The notes under the pieces: generated by a model | Told to the model about the DNA's origin: nothing | Database searches by the model: none | What the model saw: the letters and a program-made list of their open reading frames with translations, nothing else | Made by a program: the position numbers and the translations under genes | In this document: piece after piece, positions 11,889 to 23,255 of the stretch | How the letters are laid out: the number at the start of each line of letters is the position of its first letter | Numbering within the stretch: the stretch's first letter is position 1 | Assembly: GCA_032358165.1 (NCBI GenBank) | Contig: JAALGY010000012.1 | Span: 2,976,001 to 3,040,000 of the forward strand | Direction: 5' to 3' | From: Diplosphaera chodatii | Lineage: Eukaryota; Chlorophyta; Trebouxiophyceae; Prasiolales; Stichococcaceae | Length of the DNA: 64,000 nucleotides

Positions 11889-13492
11889 CTAGTCATTGTA
11901 TGCATTGAAAACAAGCGGCAACAGGTGGTGGGCGCGGGTCAGCAGCGCAGCGTCACGCAGCTGCATTGCTGTCTGTAGTGTTGCCCGCAGCCGCACATCG
12001 GCGCTGGGGCGGCCAAGAGCTGCCACCCGGTTGAGCGCCGGCCAGATGTCCGACACCATTGCCAGCTGGTCCCACGCACCGGCGTCCATGCGCTGGTGCA
12101 GCGCCGCCTGCAGCTGTGCAGCCAGCAGCGGGCAGCAGCCGGGCGGCTCCACGGCAAAACAGCGAGCTACAACAAACCAGGCGCCGGAGTCCGGCCGCAG
12201 CAGTGTGCTGGCAGCAGGCCGCAACGCCAGCAGCGCCTCCAGGGTGATGACATCGGGGTCGGGCAGTGCGAATGTGGCGCAGGCGATGATTTTGTCTTCC
12301 AGCATAGTGGCCGGTGTGCGTGCTGGCTGCCCGGCAGCACTGGCGGCACAGCTGGCCAGGTCCCAGGCCACAAAGGGGTGCAGCCGCCGCAGCCCGGGCG
12401 CGTCCGCCGCCTCAATGAGGGCGGCGGCCACGGCATTGATTTGTGCAGGCTGCAGCTCGGCTGCGGCGCTCGCAAGCTGTGCATCGCCTAAGAGCCCTTG
12501 CAGACGGCTCGTGTGCCGCCTTTCAAGGTACCCGCCATGGGCGGCGGCCAGGAGGCTGGCGAGTGTGCTCTCATGGCGGTTGGTCTCGTCTTGCAGCAGG
12601 CGCTTGAGCCGGCGCCGGGCCTCCGCAGCGGTCATGCCCGGCCCTGCGCTGATATCTGCAGGCTGCGTTGCCGCCGCCAGCTCGACCTCGCGCAGCCGGG
12701 CCAGCTCGCGGGCGGTGACCTCGGCTGCCTGCCGCTCGCGCCGAGCCGCTTGCCACCGCTGCCGTGTGTCGGACCGGCGGGCAGCTTCGCACAGGTAGGG
12801 GCACAGGAACGAGGTGATCATGGCAGCGCCACCAACACCTGAGAGGGCTGCAGCCAGCGCGATGGGGCTCACAATGCAGCCGGCGATTGCGCAGCCGATG
12901 CCGCAGCCTTCCCCGCACACAAAGCAGGTGACGACGCAGCACTCGTATGGCCACCGCTGCGACTGCTGTCCAGCAGTGTCGGCTGATGCGCTCAGCCGCA
13001 GATCCAGCAGTTGTAGGTCTCCTGGGGCTAGCGGCCGCCGGGATGCCACCTTGCGCAGCCGCGCCTGCAGCGCTGGCAGGTCGTCCGCCGCACGCCGCCA
13101 GCCCCGCGACACCTGCAGGTCCCAAAACAAAGCCTGTGATAATGGTGTGTTGCATCTCTCAAGTCTTTACCAAAAGTGCATCTCACAGAGTAGTTGCTCG
13201 ACAACCGCATGGTAACACACCAAGCTGCAGGCGCGTCCTCGGTCAAGCAGCTTCCCGACGAGCAGCCTTGGTCAAGAGCAGATTCTGCAGGCACCTGCCC
13301 GGCTTGCAGCAATGAGCGCGTGTCCAGGTGCGCGAAGATCGCTGCGACGACAGCCGCCGGCAGCGCCTCCAGCGGGTCAGCCGCTGCGCAACTGGCGCGC
13401 CCCATCTGCTGGGCAGCGGGCGGCACGGCAGCTGCGTGCACCGCGCGATCATCAGCAGCGGTTGCCCGCGTCTGCACTGCCGGGCCGGGCAT
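11889..13492 (-). CDS. F-box protein with Cys-rich double membrane segment, copy B
   Basis: Two exons, 13492-13295 and 13112-11889, join in phase 0 to 473 residues, with the intron at the same codon of the F-box as in copy A. The F-box reads DPLEALPAAVVAAIFAHLD, then SLLQAGQ / VSRGWRRAADDLPALQ. The Cys-rich segment (CCVVTCFVCGEGCGIGC) and two hydrophobic helices follow, then LCPYLCEAARRSDTRQRWQ. The C-terminal domain aligns along its full length with copy A (RRRLKRLLQDETNRHESTL, LHPFVAWDLASCAA, ALLTRAHHLLPLVF). Copy B is closer to A than to C, so A and B are probably the more recent duplication. The same domain order in all three copies argues that the membrane segment is part of the function. 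A membrane-tethered SCF receptor is an inference. Confidence 0.8.
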
Positions 13493-15255
13493 CTGCTTGA
13501 GATGTCGGCTGTCGGCCCAAGCCACGTGCTTCACGACCACGTTGGCATGGCTGCCCTGCAAGCAACATAGGTTGCGGTGTTCAGAAGCACAAGGAGGCAG
13601 CATTGCATCTTTCTGCTGGTCACCTTCTGCAAGAAGGTTTAGGGGGAAGTGACGCTGCTGTGACTCACTGTGGCGCATGCGCATGCAAAAGCCTGCTGAA
13701 CGTGGTAGTGACGACGCTGCCGCGTGCCAAGAGCGCGGATCTGCAGGTCCGTTTATCAATTGATGAGATGTGGCTATATCAGAGATGGTTTGGAAGCCCT
13801 CCAACGCCGCAGCAGATGGCAGAGGACAGCATCTGATGCATGAGGTGCAAACAGGTACATCACGACACCGTGCTGTGAAGCACACGGTTGCGTGCGTACT
13901 GCGCGGAGGAACGTTCAATGAGCGTATGGCAGGTTGAGCGTTGTCGAACTGCAAGTACTGCATCCGTGCACGAGCCAACTGAACTCCGGATTCGTGTGGT
14001 AGTCCCACATCCTCGAGTTCCGAGCAACGTCCCGATTGGCGCAGGGCTTAGGCTCACAATTTTTGCTCAGACCTTGCACCGGTTTCAAAATAAAGATTCA
14101 CATGATGCCGATCAGAGCCCCTTCTGAGTACAAGTCAACATGCGAACACATGTGGAAGAGCAGAGCTGCATCACGTGTTATGCATGTTTTCCGCGCAAGG
14201 CGGCTGAGCTAGTCATCAGGTCTCAGGTTGTTGATGACGGTGGATGTGTGATGAATTGAGTATCAGCAATCGCACGCCTGGCCATATGCTACATATTGAT
14301 CATATTGTCAAGCGCTCCTCCTCGGTTGGACAGGAGGAGCAGCCGTCGTAGCTGCCGTGCTGACTATGCCGCACATGTACTGCTGCCTGCATGTGTACGA
14401 CCCTGCCCATCACATCGCTGGTAAGGTGATGGAGGTCACAGAATGAGCAACCGTGGCTTAGCAGTGATACGTAAGGCAGTGGCATCACCTACACACAGGT
14501 TATCAATTGCTGCTTTAGTCAATCATTTTGCACCCTGAATGATAGGACAACATCAACGATGGTAGCGCACCTTCCCAGATGATGATGATGATGGGCCGGC
14601 AGAGTAGCAGAGCATGGCTATCATACAGTGGCACATTGCCACACTCTGCCTGCAGTGTACATGATTGCAGTCAAGAGCACGCATGCCGCTGTTGCACAAA
14701 CTCTGTCTGTGTGATCTGCGTGTATATGATCGTGGCACCTGCCTGCACCTGTGGCGGCGGTGTACTCGGCTGCAACCAGCACAAGTGCGGCACCCCTGCA
14801 TGCTCCTCAGCCGAAACCCAGCCAGCACAGCCTGGATAGCGCAAGCAGCCACACATCAGCGCAGCTGCTCCATGAACACAACCATGCAGCAGCCTCCAAT
14901 AGGACACATCGTGGGTGCAGCAAGGCGCAGAACCTGCCGGGCCAGGAGCAGCGGGTAACATGCCGCCAACCGGCAACACAAGACATCGGGTATCGGGTAA
15001 TAACGATAAGCTACCCAGCGATACAAGCATGAAGCATGGTCATACCAAGAAGGTCACCTCCTACTGGCAGGCCCAGGACCGCACCTATGCTAGTACGCAC
15101 AGCGGCGGCGGTGACCAATAAACACAAGCGAAAACAAGTGATCCAGCCTGCAGAAGACCGTCCTGCCGCTTTATTCTAACCTGCAAACTCACAGGTGTGT
15201 CGAAGACGAGCGGCAGCAGCTGGTGGGCGCGGATCAGCAACGTGGCATTGCGCTG
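13493..15255. other. Spacer between F-box copies B and C
   Basis: The right-hand flank of copy B (13493-14050) is the region duplicated from or to copy A's flank. At 15180-15255 lies the in-frame continuation of copy C after its stop codon. The remainder (14050-15180) has a GATGATGATGATG run at 14578-14590 and scattered short ORFs with no family resemblance. No gene is called. Confidence 0.45.
15180..15255 (-). pseudogene. Relic of the conserved C-terminus of F-box copy C
   Basis: Directly after the TAG of copy C, the same frame encodes ATLLIRAHQLLPLVFDTP, aligning with ALLTRARQLLPLVFGGP in copy A and ALLTRAHHLLPLVFNAYND in copy B. The frame is intact for at least 25 codons. This shows the stop was gained recently or is tolerated. 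Confidence 0.75.
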
Positions 15256-16733
15256 CTACACTACTGCCGCCTGCTGCATCGCCTGCAGCTGGGCCTCGGC
15301 GGTGGGGCGGTCTGGGACTACAGACGGGCTGAGGGCCGGCCAGATGCCGCGCAGCGCCGCCAGCTGCTCGCACCTGCCGCTGCCCAGGCGCTGGTGCAGC
15401 GCCGCCTGCAGCTGCGCGCCCAGCAGCGGGCAGCTGCCGGGCGGCTGCGCGGCGAAGGCCGGCGCCACCTGCAGCCAGGCGCTGTCCTGCGGCCGCAGTG
15501 GCGCGCCGGCGAAGGGGCGCAGCGCCAGCAGCGCATCGATGACGGGTGCATCTGGGTGCGTCTTGCTGGCGCGGTGCATGATGGCAGCGTCAAGCGCCGC
15601 GGCTGGCGTGCTCGAAGGCTGCCCTGCAGCGGCGGCGGCCAGGTCCCAGGCCACGAAGGGGCGCAGCCGCTGCAGCCCGGGCGCATTCGCCCCTGCAATG
15701 AGGGCGGTGGCCACGGCGTTGATTTCTGCTGGCCCCAGCTCGGCGGCCGCGCTCGCCAGCTGCGCATCGTCGAGGAGGCCCAACAGCTGGCTGACGTGCC
15801 ACCGCTGGGCCGCGTCGCCCTGCGCCGCCGCCACCAGCCACGCGAGGGTGCTCTCCAGGCGGGCGGCCTCGTCCTGCAGCAGGAGCTTGAGCCGGCGGCG
15901 CGCATTGGCAGCGGTCACGCCCGGCCCGGCGCTGTCCTCGGCAGGAAAAGGCGCCGTCAGCTCCGCCTCCCGGACGCGCAGCCACTCCCAGGCGGGAAGC
16001 CCCGTTTCGCGCCGCCCGCGCTCGGCCGCCTGCCGCCGCTGCCGCGTGTCAAAGCGCCGCCGGCAGCCGCGCTCGCACGCGATGGGCCACGCGGGCGTCG
16101 CGATCAGCGCCATGGCGCCGCACGCGATCAGGGCCGCCTGCAGCCCCGCGCCGCCGGCGAGGCAGCCGGCGGCCAGGCAGCCGGCGCCGGCGCCGCCGCA
16201 CCCCGCGAAGCAGGCGGCGCAGTAGCAGCGGTGCGGCCAGGGGCGCGGCGGCCTTAAATCTGGCACGCCCAGCCCCGCGTCCAGCAGCCGCAGGTCGGCG
16301 GCCGCCAGCGGCCGGCGCAGCGCGACGCGCCGCAGCCGCGCCTGCAGCGCCGGGATGTCGCCCACCGCACACCGCCAGCTGCGCGACACCTGCAGCCTCA
16401 AACACAATGGTTCAAGCATGACTGCATTCAAAGCACGATGTAAAGTACGAAATCAAATCCCAGCTGAATGGGGGGAACAAGAAAGCGCACGCAATAAGAA
16501 CCTGAGCTGCAAATGTGGTCATGGCTGAATCGTCCGGGCACCTGCCCGGCCTGCAGCAGCGAGCGGACGTCGAGGCGGGCGAAGATCTCCGCGACCACCG
16601 CCGCCGGCAGCGCGTCCACCGGGTCGGCTGCAGCGGGGCCGGCGCGCTGCATCTGCTGGGCAGCTGGCGGCGCTGCACTGGCATGCGGCGTGCCTCCAGC
16701 CATTGCCTGCCTCAGCATCTTGGCGCAGAGCAT
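15256..16733 (-). CDS. F-box protein with double membrane segment, copy C, C-terminally shortened
   Basis: Two exons, 16733-16542 and 16389-15256, join in phase 0 to 441 residues. The F-box is split at the same codon as in A and B (DPVDALPAAVVAEIFARLD, SLLQAGQ / VSRSWRCAVGDIPALQ). The Cys/Gly-rich segment and hydrophobic hairpin are present, followed by a conserved basic helix and the same C-terminal domain (ARRRLKLLLQDEAARLEST, LRPFVAWDLAAAA). The frame stops at a TAG (15258-15256) where A and B continue. After the TAG the same frame still encodes QRNATLLIRAHQLLPLVFD, which matches the conserved ends of A and B. Copy C is therefore either truncated by about 20 residues or read through. GC content is higher than in A and B. 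The start MLCAKMLRQ is the longest ATG; MAGG just downstream is an alternative. Confidence 0.75.
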
Positions 16734-18926
16734 GCCGTCGTCTCCCCTGCAGCGTCAATGAAGCCCTGCATGAGCAGCCCTGATGGCCATGCGCAAGCAC
16801 ACAAAGGTTTAAAGGTCTGCCACCAGCCGGTCGCAGGCCACAGCAGCAGCATAGCTGTTCTGCAGAGACGCGTCGGCGACTCCCATACACGGCGCATATC
16901 GCCTCATCCCACAGTACATGCGATCGGACTGCTGCACTGGTAGCTGCGTACAGAACGTAAAAATCAGCATCTGGGCGCCGAACCTGCTGCTTTGACTGCC
17001 TGCCGGCCGTGCCATCACTGCAATGACATTTTGCAAGAGGCAGCCACGCAGCCACAAAGCCAGCGTTTGCAGCTCTGCCGTCTGTCATGCGCTGGTTCTG
17101 CTTTGATGGCCGTGATAACCCATGGTGGATTCCCGTGGCAGAGCTATGCTGCGGATAGACAACTGAAGGTGCACCTTCGACACCGCGTTCTGCTTGGCGT
17201 CGCATGACTGACTGCTGGCCAGTGAGAGCATGCAGGACGCACATGTCTTCACAGCACACCTCTCGCTGCGCTCTGGGTCGCGTCAGTGCCCAGCCCTGCA
17301 GTGCGCAGCACAAGCAGGTGCCGATGCCACTGCGTGCACGACATGCGGACAGATCAACTGTCGACACCGCGACATGTTGTGACCGTGTCACATGCGCTGG
17401 GCTTGCCGGTGCATGTGTCTGAGCACCGAGCACAGAGTAGTCTCCGGCACGATTCGTTCAGTAGCCCACCTGTGCGAGATGACCGCTGACGGACGGGGTG
17501 TGAGCAACACGCCCAATTGAGCCACGCCACGTCTCGGGAGAGCACTGAGCTGCGTGCGCAAACACTTGATCGTCTGAGCGAAAAGGAAAGACACTATCAT
17601 GCTGAGTTTGGGCCTCCAGTTGTATAGCTTCGTGCGTGGGTGGACCCAATGGTGATCCCTCCATCCGTGCAGTACAGACGAACGGGGTTCTCAGGAAAGC
17701 ATGGTCTGAGAGGCTTCGCTTGTTGCAAATGCTATAATGGCATAATATCGAGTCTGTTAACTGACTCACGGACTGGGCCGCCGGTGCACAGAAGGCTGCG
17801 CCGTTGATGCGCCAGCTGGCGAGCCGTTGACCGCACCGGCTGGTCAGATTGAGCAAAGCGTGTATAGCTGCACGACGCGCGTCAGCACTTGTAACCAGAG
17901 CTTTCAGAGCGCTGCATTCACGAGACGTGCTCTGCGTTTGGCTGAGGAGAATAGGCTGTGGCACGAATGAGTCAGCATGGTGATTGGGCGGTGTTCGTTC
18001 GTGCTGCAGACAGGCCACTCCAATGCGGGGATCGGGCAGGAACGACGATGCCCTGCGAGAAGCTCGTCGTTCCACAACTTCGTAGCACGATGCTGAATGC
18101 AATATGTGAGCACATTACAAGCTTAGTGACTACTGGTCCTAAGTAATTATGCATAATGCGCATGCAAGACACACTTGTTGACCACCACTGCAGGCCCGCA
18201 CTGATTGCGGCTGAGCAGGCAACCTTGCTTCAAAACCACGCAGGCTAAAGTATCGTCGTCAGACGAAGAGTACAAAAGCTGCACACAAAGCATGATGTTG
18301 CTGAGACTACTGTCCACCAGGAGGCGGCATCCTAAACTAACCTGTGTGTAGATTGCAATTTGGCATGCTACACAGCAGCATATGTGGACATGGAGGTGAG
18401 CAAAGCCGATGCATGGTACAGTACAGTACGCTGTGGACGCTGTTTAACGCTGGGACGCAAGACTTCTGGCAACAAAACCCTTCGATCCAAGCCTCCTTGA
18501 GCCGCCAGCAGAGGGCTGCCCCCCGGTCGAGCGCAGGGGAGGGCGCTGCCTGTCGCCCATGCTTGCTGTCGACAACACCTGCTGAGATCTCGTACAGCTG
18601 CTCAGCGCCTGACGGCGTCTACTTGCGCCTGAGCCAGCTGCCCCAGGAGGCTGAGGAGCCTCCGCCGCCGCCGTCAGTAGTGCCGCCATCCTCCCGCCTG
18701 CCGCCGTCGGCAACAGGTGCGGCCTCCGGCTGCACCGGCCTGCAGCAGGTGCAACACCTGCCGTCAGCACCATTACCACAGGATCATGGACAGATCACTC
18801 AAACGGCCAGCTGCCACAGCGTCCTCTCTGTTCAGTAGCAAGGTGCAGGCATCCTGCATGCTATTTTATGTACTTCAATGGCTGCACGCATCATGGACAG
18901 CTGCCCTGCATTTGAAATCATACACA
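16734..18926. other. Long spacer between F-box copy C and the lipase
   Basis: About 2.2 kb. An open frame of 214 codons runs on the minus strand (17458-18102) but has no ATG near its start and no recognisable motif. A GC-rich patch at about 18510-18780 could be an exon. On plus it would be Pro-rich (EEPPPPPSVVPPSS), on minus Ala/Arg-rich. No start, stop and splice set could be assembled, so neither is called as a gene. Confidence 0.35.
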
Positions 18927-21900
18927 TCATCCACTTGGCAGAGCTGCGCAGCTTGTTCTGGCGTCGCTTGTTAAGCTTATCAGCGCAGCAGACGCCCTTA
19001 TGCAATCGAGGAAGTCCCTGGGGCCGCACCCCGCGTCTGCCTTCGGCTTGCGCGGCTGCTTCATGTACTCGACGGCCGCGCGGCCGGCGAACCCCGCGGC
19101 GGCGGACGCAACAGTCCACCCCGCCTGCCCAATGGTGCGCCCCAGGGCATCCACGTGGGCGTCGGGGTCCAGCGCCGCCGCGATCGGGTCGGCGGCGGAC
19201 GGCTCCGGCAGCAGGAAGAGCGTCGACGGCTCGGCCGCGTCCTCGCCCTTGTCCGCCTCCGCTCCCGCCGCCATGGTGTCCATGGTAGCCTGCAGGTGAT
19301 GGGGTAACAACCTGGTGAACGCACGACGACGAGACTGTTGACCGTCGATTTGCAGCGCTGCAGGTTTGAAACAGGCTGCAGATTGGTGCTTGAAGCGCGC
19401 AGAACGCTGGATGGAGCCCCTGGATACTGCAAACACGAAGTGATAATGATGTTGCCACACAAATGCATACCCGCAGCCCGGCCTCGTAGGCGTTCAGGAA
19501 GTGGTCGTGCGCCGGGGAGCTGGCCGCGCCGCGCAGGATGGCCTTCATGGCGGCGTTCACATCCAGCTGCGCCGCGATCTGCGGGCAAGGCAGCACTGGG
19601 TCCAGATGCTGTCCGAGGTCACATGCACAGCCCGATCTGGTGATGCACCGCTGCGTGCTGCACTCCACTGTCAAGTGATGCTGTCCCCCAAGCGAACCTG
19701 ACCGGCCAAGCTGCATAGATTGCGAGGCCACACAGCCTCCAGCAAACATGGCAGCAAGGTCTGTGGGTTAGCTGGGATGCCACCTCGGCAGGCATGGCAC
19801 TCACTTTTGCAGCATAGTCGGCATCGCCGACGCCACCAGAGGATGCCGCGCTGCCGTGGCGCGGCGTCCGCACTTCCTGCAGCAGCACATGTGAGGTTTC
19901 TCAACACCAGGACGACAACACTGCGGCTCATCAGCAGTTGACAAGCCAACAACTTGGAGTCAACATGATTGTCAATGCTGTTGGGCAGGCGCACATACAG
20001 CAGCGCCACATGACACGAAGATGATGAGAACAATGGCTGCACAATATGTGCCAGAGGGCCTCCATGATAGGCGGGCCAGAGGCAGCAGCAGCGGCGCACC
20101 TTGCCCAGGATGAAGTGGTAGGTGCCGAAGGGGTGGTACTGCTGCGAGGTTGCTGTCATTGCCTGCAGTACCAACGCACCCCATTTGGAGCGCTGCTCTT
20201 GCAGCGTGTTGCTTCGTCAAAGCAGCCCACAGACTCGCATGAGTGCATGTTTGTGCCATGACTAGGGGACAGGTGGAGCGCTGCTCACCGAGGTCAGGCG
20301 GCCGAACACCTTCCAGTAGTCCGCCACCGAGTCGTGCACCGTGCTGAGGCTGGCGCCAAGCAGCCTGTGGACAGCTGAAGTCACGGTGTAACAGGTAAAA
20401 CAGTCAACACAGGGAAAACAGGAACACGAGTGCCACAGCTCAACAGCGAGAGTATGCACTATGCTGGAAGTCAGCAGCTGTACCAGTGTCAGCAAGAGCG
20501 TAGGCGCTCTCTCGGCGCACACTGCTGTAGGTATGCTACTGGTGGCTTGCTTCCAGTGCAGCATGTACTGCATGCCGTCTGGTTGGGTGGCCGCACCTGG
20601 GCACGATGTCGGAGCCGCACACGAAGTTGTGGAAGTGCAGCGGGGGGTGGCCCGCCTTGCCGGCCGCCGCCTCCGCCGCCTCCTCCAGCTGCAGGAATGC
20701 GTGGATGGTAGGAAGCACGTTAATTCATAATAAGCAGGGATGGTGGGAAGTAGGACGGAAGCTTTGGAGGGGTGGAAGAGCGTACTCAGCGCTTTGCCAG
20801 GGCTGCTGCATTTGGCTGCATGTGTGGCGGGTTGAAGCATGTCGTCACGCCTTGACAAAGACAAGCAAACCCCGTTGTGGCGGCCCACCTTCTGCAGGCT
20901 GGCATACAGCTTGGGGGCGTCCTCGCCATACAGCACCATGGGCGCGCCGAACGTCACGGAGCCCCCGCCTGCGCAGCACAGCACACCATACGTACTCTGT
21001 GGATCGCGCTGTTCTCCTGCTGATACGCATATCACAACACAGCAAAGCTGGCCGCACACCTGTGCAGCGCTTATGCGGCAGGGGACAGTACCAAACTCTT
21101 GCCAACAGGTAAGGCACAACAGCAGGAGCCTCACCACCGCCGAACAGCTCGCCGCAGGAGCGGTTGGCCAGCAGGTGCAGCATCACGCAGTTGGCGTAGC
21201 CGCCTGCACATGTGAAGCTTTATCCTTTTCAGCCAGCGCTCTCAGTACCGCCGTCACACGCTCAGCAGACACCTCCTACCCTGCGGTAGCCGACCAGCGA
21301 AGCTATTGGCTTCCTTCCATCTCAATTGGAAAACCGGACGCTGCCGCAGCAGGAGGCTTCAGTACCACTGCGCACCGCCGAGGGAGTGGCCGGTGATCCA
21401 GACGGGCGGCCAGCGCTTTTTGCGGCTGCCCTTGCCGCGGCGATCGGGCGGCAGCAGGGACTCCGGGGCCGCCCTGGCCCGCGCCGCGATGAGCTCCGCG
21501 ACCGCCGGCAGGTGGCGCCGCACCCCGTTGTAGAACCCCTGGTGCACCTGCAGCTGCTGCACGCCTGCGGGTGCAGCAAACATTCTGATCAGTGCACCCT
21601 GTTGTAGAAGCACTGGTGCACCTGCAGCTGCTGCACGCCTGCGGAGGGGCGCGCCAGTGTCAGCAGGCCTGCGCCAGACGCACAACCCCACCAGTAAGGG
21701 GACCACAGATGATGATGCAAGCCAGAGTCTGCAGCAGGCATCCCATGCCTGCTTACACCCTGGAAGGTTCAGCACCGAAGGTAACTGCCGTCTACAAGTG
21801 CCACACAGTTGAGATCCCCAGCTTCATTTGTGAGATAGCTAACTGATTTTACTAGAGCGTCTTGTGAAGGAAGGTGCGGAAGCTGTCAGGACGCCGAATG

Positions 21901-23255
21901 TTTGGCACCATGCTGAAGGCTTGCACCCTGAGCACTATGCCCACTGCACCGCTTGACTCACAGAGAGCAGCGACTGCAGGCTTGCCTGCGTGTACTGAAT
22001 GAAACTAATGGCTTGTCGGCCGCACCGCGCATGTTGCGGGTGGTGGCGAGGGGAGCGGGCCGGATGTTGAACGTCCACCAGCACACCCTATCCTCAAACC
22101 CTAATCCAGAACCCTAGAATGCCGCACCGCGCATGTTGCGGGTGGTGGCGAGCGGCGCGGGCCGGATGTTGACGTCCACCAGCACGTCCTCCGTGCTGGC
22201 GGTGCCCCGGAACGCAACGACTAAGCCGACGCCCTCCACCTCCCACACGCCAAACTGCTCCGGCGATGACAGCCCCTCGCCCTGCACCGCGCCCCTGCGG
22301 GTTGAAGGAGAAACACTCTGTTCAACTGGCAGTCAGGGTCAAAAATGCCAGGTCCGATTGAGTTTGCTGCATGCACATGAGATCATGAGTATGATTTGCT
22401 GCCAGCAACAGGTTGAAGGTGCACCGCCATGCAGACAAGCGTGTGCTCTGCTCAGAGAGTAGCACCATGCAAGATGGCACGGCGGCAGAGCGCCCCTAGC
22501 GAGGCTGCTGCCCACCGTTTGTCAACAGCTGAGCAGCACCTGAACTCGACCAGGGTGGAGGTGACGCGGGCGCAGTCGCCGGCGCGCCCCGCCAGCGGCA
22601 CCTCGTGCCCCACCGCCTGCCCGACGTGCCCCTCGTCCACATCGTACACCAGGCTGCTGAGCCGCAGCAGCACCGACGCCAGCCGCAGGAACGCCAGGCT
22701 ATCCTGCAGGTGGGGCCCCGGGGGTGCACTTGACCTTGGCGCAGTTGTGGGAGCTGCGTCATCGTAATTTTCATTCCCACCGTCCATCATAGACCCTATA
22801 GAGTGGTCAACTTCGACAGGGCACTGCATGTGTTCAAGTGCAACGTCTGTCGACCTGCTGCGGCGGCAGGTTCAGCCAGCCCTCCGCTGCCGAGCGGTAC
22901 ACGGAGCTGGTGACGGCACCCCACCTGTGAGGATTAACAGCTCAGGTATCAGCCTTGCATGCAACACTACCTGGGACTGCAAACTGGTGTAGCGCTCCCA
23001 TCCTCTCTCAAGTGTGACGCCAAGGACCAGCTCCATCATGAATGGGCTGTTTGCTACTCACTTGCCGAGGAGACCTGTCAGGCCTTTGCCGCCGCCGCCA
23101 CTGCCGCCACCACAGTCACGGGCCGCAGCATCGCCCGTGCTGCACTGCTCAGCCGCATCCAGCTGCTGCTGCGCCGCGACCGCCATTGGCAGGGCGCCGC
23201 TGCCACCGCCGCCGGCGTCCGCCGCTGCCTGGCACTGCTGCGCATCCCCGGCCAT
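18927..23255 (-). CDS. Class 3 (alpha/beta-hydrolase) lipase, 568 aa, 13 exons
   Basis: Probable triacylglycerol or galactolipid lipase. Exons: 23255-23062, 22924-22855, 22703-22540, 22294-22128, 21564-21376, 21203-21135, 20968-20889, 20688-20597, 20364-20289, 20162-20100, 19876-19805, 19578-19471 and 19289-18927. All phases close to 568 residues. The N-terminal 65 residues are Ala/Gly-rich. The lipase core has VGLVVAFRGTAS (beta strand and oxyanion region), the nucleophile elbow WITGHSLGGG created across an intron, SVTFGAPMV, the probable catalytic Asp in FVCGSDIVPR, and YHPFGTYHFILG, which probably carries the catalytic His. The C-terminal exon is acidic, then ends in a hydrophobic Ala/Gly stretch (GWTVASAAAGFAGRAA) and a basic tail. 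No clear plastid transit peptide is seen. The start is the first ATG in good context (ACAGACATGGCC). Intron 4 carries duplicated exon edges at both ends. Confidence 0.88.
21597..21652 (-). repeat. Duplicate of the 5' edge of lipase exon 5, with acceptor
   Basis: On the minus strand the intron contains a second copy of the sequence that opens exon 5: CCGCAG acceptor, then codons for GVQQLQVHQ-FYN. The real exon starts at 21564. The extra copy, whose acceptor is near 21648, is about 50 bases and ends in an in-frame stop after changes in FYNRVH. Use of this acceptor would give a truncated protein. Confidence 0.8.
22018..22088 (-). repeat. Duplicate of the 3' edge of lipase exon 4, with donor
   Basis: Seventy bases match 22120-22187, the end of exon 4 (DVNIRPAPLATTRNMR) with its GTGCGG donor. 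This copy has one extra A, which shifts the frame, plus a few substitutions, so it is the non-functional one. It lies inside intron 4, separated from the real exon by a telomere-like tract. Confidence 0.85.
22084..22120 (-). repeat. Telomere-like tract after the lipase exon 4 donor
   Basis: On the gene strand this reads as three degenerate TTTAGGG units (TTCTAGGG, GATTAGGG and a following ATAGGG). It starts about ten bases after the donor GTGCGG and separates the two copies of the exon 4 edge. Confidence 0.75.

Noticed and set aside
17458..18102. 214-codon minus-strand open frame
   Set aside because: It begins at TTG with no ATG near its start and shows no motif. It is long enough to keep in mind but not to call.
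18444..18838. Possible GC-rich exon on either strand
   Set aside because: Both strands read through with low-complexity protein. No start, stop and splice set could be assembled, and neither strand links to the lipase.
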